From Aquimarina sp. AU474 (GTDB taxonomy: Bacteria > Bacteroidota > Bacteroidia > Flavobacteriales > Flavobacteriaceae): a stretch of 64,000 bases of DNA. The stretch covers positions 248,001 to 312,000 of the forward strand of contig NZ_OMPE01000006.1 in the NCBI RefSeq assembly GCF_900312815.1, in the 5' to 3' direction. Under the pieces are notes generated by a model that worked only from the letters and a program-made list of their open reading frames with translations, had not been told where the DNA came from and ran no database searches. Numbering within the stretch: the first letter of the stretch is position 1; the number at the start of each line of letters is the position of its first letter. Both the position numbers and the translations under genes were made by a program. Positions 61,371-64,000 of this stretch are shown one piece after another.

Positions 61371-62638
61371 TATAGCAAGGTTTTTAATATTTCTGTCATT
61401 CTGTATACATCTTCAAAACTATTATATAGCGGTGTTGGGGCACATCGTATTACATCAGGTTCTCTCCAATCTGTAATTATATGATGATCAGTAAGTTTTT
61501 GGTGTAGATTTTTATCTGCGTTTTTTACTTGAATAGATAACTGACAACCTCTTTCTTCTGGATTACTAGGTGTGATAATTCGAATTCTATCAGTATCTAT
61601 TTGATGAATTAGAAATTCAAAATACCCAGTAAGTGTTTTGGATTTTTTTCTTAACGTATCCATGCCTATTTCATTAAAAATATCCAGAGAAGCTTTTATG
61701 GCAGCCATAGAAAGGATAGGAGGGTTGCTTAATTGATAACCTTCTGCTCCAGGCATGAGATCAAACTCTTGGCGCATATTAAATCTTGTGTTTTTATTAT
61801 GACTCCACCATCCTGTAAAGCGTTTTAATTTTTTATTATGTGCGTGTTTTTCATGAACGAATAAGCCCCCTAGACTCCCAGGCCCAGAGTTAAGGTATTT
61901 GTAAGTGCACCACGCTGCAAAATCTACTCCTGATTTATGAAGATCAGGGGTGATATTGCCAACCCCATGGGCTAGATCTATACCCACCATGCAGTTTTTG
62001 GCATGCCCTAAGGATGCAATTTTTTTAAGATCTAAATACTGGCCGGTATAGTAATTTACCCCGCCAATTAATAATAAAGCAATTTCATCTCCTTGTTGAT
62101 CAAGAATGGTTTCTAAATCTTCTAAATGAAGTAACTCTTCTCCTTTTCTGGGTTTCCATTCTATTATTCCTTCCTTATGATCAAAACCATGAAAACGTAG
62201 TTGAGATTCTACAGCATATCGATCCGAAGGAAATGCATCACTTTCTATAACTATTTTAAATTTTGTTTTGCTGGGTTGGTAAAAAGAAACCATTAGCAAA
62301 TGTAAGTTAGTAGTCAAAGTATTCATAATTACTACTTCTAATGGTTTAGCTCCAACTACTTTGGCCATAGAATCAGTCAAGAATTCATGATATGGCATCC
62401 ACGGGTTTTTGGCTTCAAAATGCCCTTCGACACCAAGGTTAGCCCAATCCTTTAATTCTTGTAAAATGTACTCTTGAGTTGCTTTTGGTTGTAACCCTAA
62501 TGAATTACCACACATGTAAATCCAATCATTTCCTTGATCATCTTTTGGGATATGAAATTGGTTCTTGTAGTGATTTAATTCATCTTTTTGATCTTGCTCT
62601 TTTGCGTATGCTAGACTAGTTTTGAGTAGAGTTGACAT
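61370..62638 (-). CDS. kynU: Kynureninase
   Basis: Kynureninase cleaves 3-hydroxykynurenine (or kynurenine) to 3-hydroxyanthranilate (or anthranilate) and alanine using PLP. The 422-residue product has the family marks YMCGNSLGLQP, GHFEAKNPWMPYH, GIDLAHGVGN, and WCTYKYLNSGPG with the PLP lysine. It is the first gene of the operon. No tryptophan dioxygenase or kynurenine formamidase is seen, so the upstream steps lie elsewhere or kynurenine is taken up. Confidence 0.97.
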   Translation of the reverse strand: MSTLLKTSLAYAKEQDQKDELNHYKNQFHIPKDDQGNDWIYMCGNSLGLQPKATQEYILQELKDWANLGVEGHFEAKNPWMPYHEFLTDSMAKVVGAKPLEVVIMNTLTTNLHLLMVSFYQPSKTKFKIVIESDAFPSDRYAVESQLRFHGFDHKEGIIEWKPRKGEELLHLEDLETILDQQGDEIALLLIGGVNYYTGQYLDLKKIASLGHAKNCMVGIDLAHGVGNITPDLHKSGVDFAAWCTYKYLNSGPGSLGGLFVHEKHAHNKKLKRFTGWWSHNKNTRFNMRQEFDLMPGAEGYQLSNPPILSMAAIKASLDIFNEIGMDTLRKKSKTLTGYFEFLIHQIDTDRIRIITPSNPEERGCQLSIQVKNADKNLHQKLTDHHIITDWREPDVIRCAPTPLYNSFEDVYRMTEILKTLL

Positions 62639-62656
62639 TTAACGTGTTTTAATAAT

Positions 62657-62671
62657 TGAAACAGTGTTTCA
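62657..62671 (-). promoter_or_regulatory. Candidate IclR-type operator upstream of kynU
   Basis: TGAAACA-G-TGTTTCA is a perfect 7+1+7 palindrome, 15 bases long, with the same architecture as the IclR consensus TGGAAATnATTTCCA. It begins 19 bases before the kynU start codon and directly follows the weak -7 box. IclR is encoded within the operon. The identity of the binding protein is inferred. Confidence 0.55.
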
Positions 62672-62679
62672 TAAAGTTA
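62672..62679 (-). promoter_or_regulatory. Weak -7 box for the kynurenine operon
   Basis: The minus strand reads TAACTTTA, one base off TAnnTTTG. If used, the -33 region would fall inside the left arm of the hairpin at 62690-62733 and the transcription start inside the palindrome at 62657-62671. Confidence 0.35.
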
Positions 62680-62689
62680 CAAAAAAATG

Positions 62690-62733
62690 CTTATTTATAT
62701 TAAAATAATACTCGTTATTTTAATATAAATAAG
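62690..62733. repeat. 19-bp-arm hairpin upstream of kynU
   Basis: CTTATTTATATTAAAATAA at 62690-62708 is mirrored perfectly at 62715-62733, with TACTCG as loop. The arms are almost entirely A and T. It lies 52 bases from kynU, upstream of the candidate promoter, and about 150 bases after the preceding gene, which is too far for its usual terminator. Confidence 0.85.
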
Positions 62734-62886
62734 ATTATACTCTATAGTATATTAATAGTTCATTCCAGGAACCGGAAAGATGAAATTGTAGGCATTATTA
62801 AAATGGGAGAATAGAAAGATGTCAAACCATAATGTATTATTTCGTACGGTTAGATATTATTTGATACATTAAAAACGAGAATGTGT

Positions 62887-63615
62887 TTATTCTGTAATCA
62901 CTTCAATATTTGTAAAATGAAGCGTCCAATTTCCTTCATTTTTTTTATGAGTTTTTGCTATTTTAATACCATTATAAGTTTGGTAATTTTCCCATGAAGT
63001 AATAAGAGATGGTTCTTTAGTATTCTTTTCTCTAAAAACCCATTCTTTGATGATAAAATCACCCTCAAAATAAAAATCATAAGCATCGCCAGGAGTATAT
63101 CCGCCATCGGTATTGTATACGATAGTTAATTTTTGCATATTTTTTCCACTTATAGGGGCTACGGCTATGGCCTCATGTTTTGTAGTAAAACTTGCTGCAT
63201 CCCAAACCAAATTAAAAGGGGCTAATAACCAATATTTGTCATTGATAAACCCTTGATCTGCTCTTTGATTAGTACTATCTATTTTACTTCTGTTATAGGT
63301 AATAGTATCATTTACTGAAGTTAAAGAAACCATATTTTTTTTTGGTTTCCATGTCCAAGAACGTTCATAATGTGTTGTGTCTCGATCCACATTAAATGTG
63401 AATTTAATTTCTTTTACATTACTCCAATTTTGTAAACCATTGGCAGAAGCAATAGCACTAGCGGTAGTTGATATTTTTGGATTTTCTGTTTTTGTTATAG
63501 GTTGTGGGTCTCTAACTTCAACTTCATCATCATATTGGTGGTTTTCTTTTTTTACTTCGTTTTTACAGCTTAAAAAAAGCAAAGAACACATTGTATAGAA
63601 TACCAGGGTTTTCAT
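62887..63615 (-). CDS. Secreted lipoprotein of unknown function
   Basis: The 242-residue protein has a lipoprotein signal ending LLFLSC and a polar linker, then a beta-rich domain (VKEIKFTFNVDRDTTHYERSWTWKP, VWDAASFTTKHEAIAVAP, GDAYDFYFEGDFIIKEWVF). The pattern of antiparallel strands resembles LolA/LolB-like or DUF-type barrels of about 200 residues, but I cannot assign a family. It may be preceded in the same transcript by the cupredoxin gene, but a terminator separates them. Confidence 0.6.
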   Translation of the reverse strand: MKTLVFYTMCSLLFLSCKNEVKKENHQYDDEVEVRDPQPITKTENPKISTTASAIASANGLQNWSNVKEIKFTFNVDRDTTHYERSWTWKPKKNMVSLTSVNDTITYNRSKIDSTNQRADQGFINDKYWLLAPFNLVWDAASFTTKHEAIAVAPISGKNMQKLTIVYNTDGGYTPGDAYDFYFEGDFIIKEWVFREKNTKEPSLITSWENYQTYNGIKIAKTHKKNEGNWTLHFTNIEVITE

Positions 63616-63647
63616 GTTGGATTAGTTTTGGGCTAAAATATAAAAAG

Positions 63648-63680
63648 AAAAACCTTGCTAATCGAGATTAACAAGGTTTT
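63648..63680 (-). terminator. Terminator of the cupredoxin-like gene
   Basis: On the minus strand AAAACCTTGTTAAT pairs with ATTAGCAAGGTTTT (one G-U) and is followed by a T-rich tail. It lies 21 bases beyond the stop at 63702. Confidence 0.8.
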
Positions 63681-63701
63681 AGGGTTTTTATGAAAGTCAA
63701 T

Positions 63702-64000
63702 TTACTTGACAGTCAATGTATATTGTGGTGTTTTATTTAAAGGGCAGAAATATTTGTATGTTCCTTTCTTTAATGTAACTGTATTAGAACTTTCTGTCTT
63801 ACCATCTGCAACTACTTTAGTTACATAAGCAGATGTAATGTGATTCTTAGGATCAGAAGCATCTTTTCCTTCAGGTACTAATACAAATCCAACATCAGTT
63901 CCAACATTATTGTTAGTAATGTTAAAAACATAACTTCCTTCAGAAAGTGTTACTTCTTTTTCAGTAAACTCTCCTTTAGTTTGTTCAAGAGATACATTTT
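63702..64000 (-). CDS. C-terminal part of a cupredoxin-like protein, cut by the window edge
   Basis: The minus-strand frame enters at the right edge and stops at 63702; 99 full codons are visible. Strands such as VTLSEGSYVFNITNNNVG, VTLKKGTYKYFCPLN and QYTLTV match the Greek-key cupredoxin fold, and the YFCP cysteine is where the copper Cys lies. The expected His and Met after that Cys (as in CPxHxxxGM) are missing: the segment reads FCPLNKTPQYTL. It could be a copper-free relative. The N-terminus and any signal peptide lie outside the window. Confidence 0.65.
   Translation of the reverse strand, partial: NVSLEQTKGEFTEKEVTLSEGSYVFNITNNNVGTDVGFVLVPEGKDASDPKNHITSAYVTKVVADGKTESSNTVTLKKGTYKYFCPLNKTPQYTLTVK

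Noticed and set aside
62690-62733. Terminator of the lipoprotein gene at 62887
   Set aside because: It lies about 150 bases beyond the stop and has no oligo-T tail on the minus strand; an operator or structural role is at least as likely.

Overview
The window (about one third GC, tightly packed genes, Bacteroidetes-type -7 boxes of the form TAnnTTTG, a type IX secretion plug protein and gliding-motility/type B C-terminal sorting domains) comes from a member of the Flavobacteriaceae, plausibly a marine genus such as Aquimarina; the genus is a guess. Nothing looks like a phage, plasmid or insertion sequence. One tRNA gene (tRNA-Gly, anticodon TCC) is present and no rRNA.

Region 1 (1-8 kb): housekeeping and mixed genes: start of an acyl-CoA desaturase, rsmG, a GNAT enzyme, pruA, an NRDE protein coupled to a DUF6695-like protein that may carry a permuted papain-like Cys/His pair, apaG, a DUF3667 membrane protein and the T9SS plug protein. 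Region 2 (7.9-16.5 kb): the complete Na+-pumping NADH:quinone reductase operon nqrABCDEF, then a DUF4846 protein, a small conserved protein and apbE, the flavin transferase that loads FMN onto NqrB and NqrC. Region 3 (16.5-24.6 kb): map, gpmI, a methyltransferase, a secreted ankyrin protein, secreted peptidases (M48, M15), a CAP-domain lipoprotein, clpP and a GNAT enzyme.

Region 4 (24.6-34.4 kb) is a cluster of large secreted proteins on the minus strand. Its centrepiece is a collagen-like protein with 248 Gly-X-Y triplets, built from 80 nine-residue units (mostly GPVGPTGNQ) that carry a near-identical internal duplication of about 630 bp. The neighbours are a C1q/TNF-like secreted protein, a T9SS type B cargo protein, a Calx-beta/DUF11-like adhesin and another secreted protein with a shared head motif. 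tRNA-Gly(TCC) lies directly upstream; the array is very rich in GGA codons, which that tRNA reads.

Region 5 (34.8-45.3 kb): an envelope/polysaccharide-like block. A minus-strand operon encodes DUF4956, a CotH-kinase/beta-helix fusion, a VTC polyphosphate-polymerase-like protein and a metallophosphoesterase-like lipoprotein with degenerate metal motifs. Divergent from it are a GT2 glycosyltransferase, a NodB deacetylase and a GNAT protein, followed by a TMTC-like membrane glycosyltransferase with TPRs. Region 6 (45.4-54.6 kb): glutaminase and peptidase E; two paralogous CarboxypepD-regulatory-like proteins separated by a 46-bp perfect palindrome; a DUF6702 protein, an M1 peptidase, TatA, a subtilase lipoprotein and an O-methyltransferase.

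Region 7 (54.7-62.6 kb): an eight-gene operon for kynurenine breakdown through 3-hydroxyanthranilate and 2-aminomuconate (kynU, kmo, RidA-type deaminase, IclR regulator, aldehyde dehydrogenase, atypical SDR, 3-hydroxyanthranilate dioxygenase, ACMS decarboxylase). Upstream of kynU lie a 15-bp IclR-like palindrome and a 19-bp-arm hairpin. The window ends with a lipoprotein and a truncated cupredoxin-like gene.
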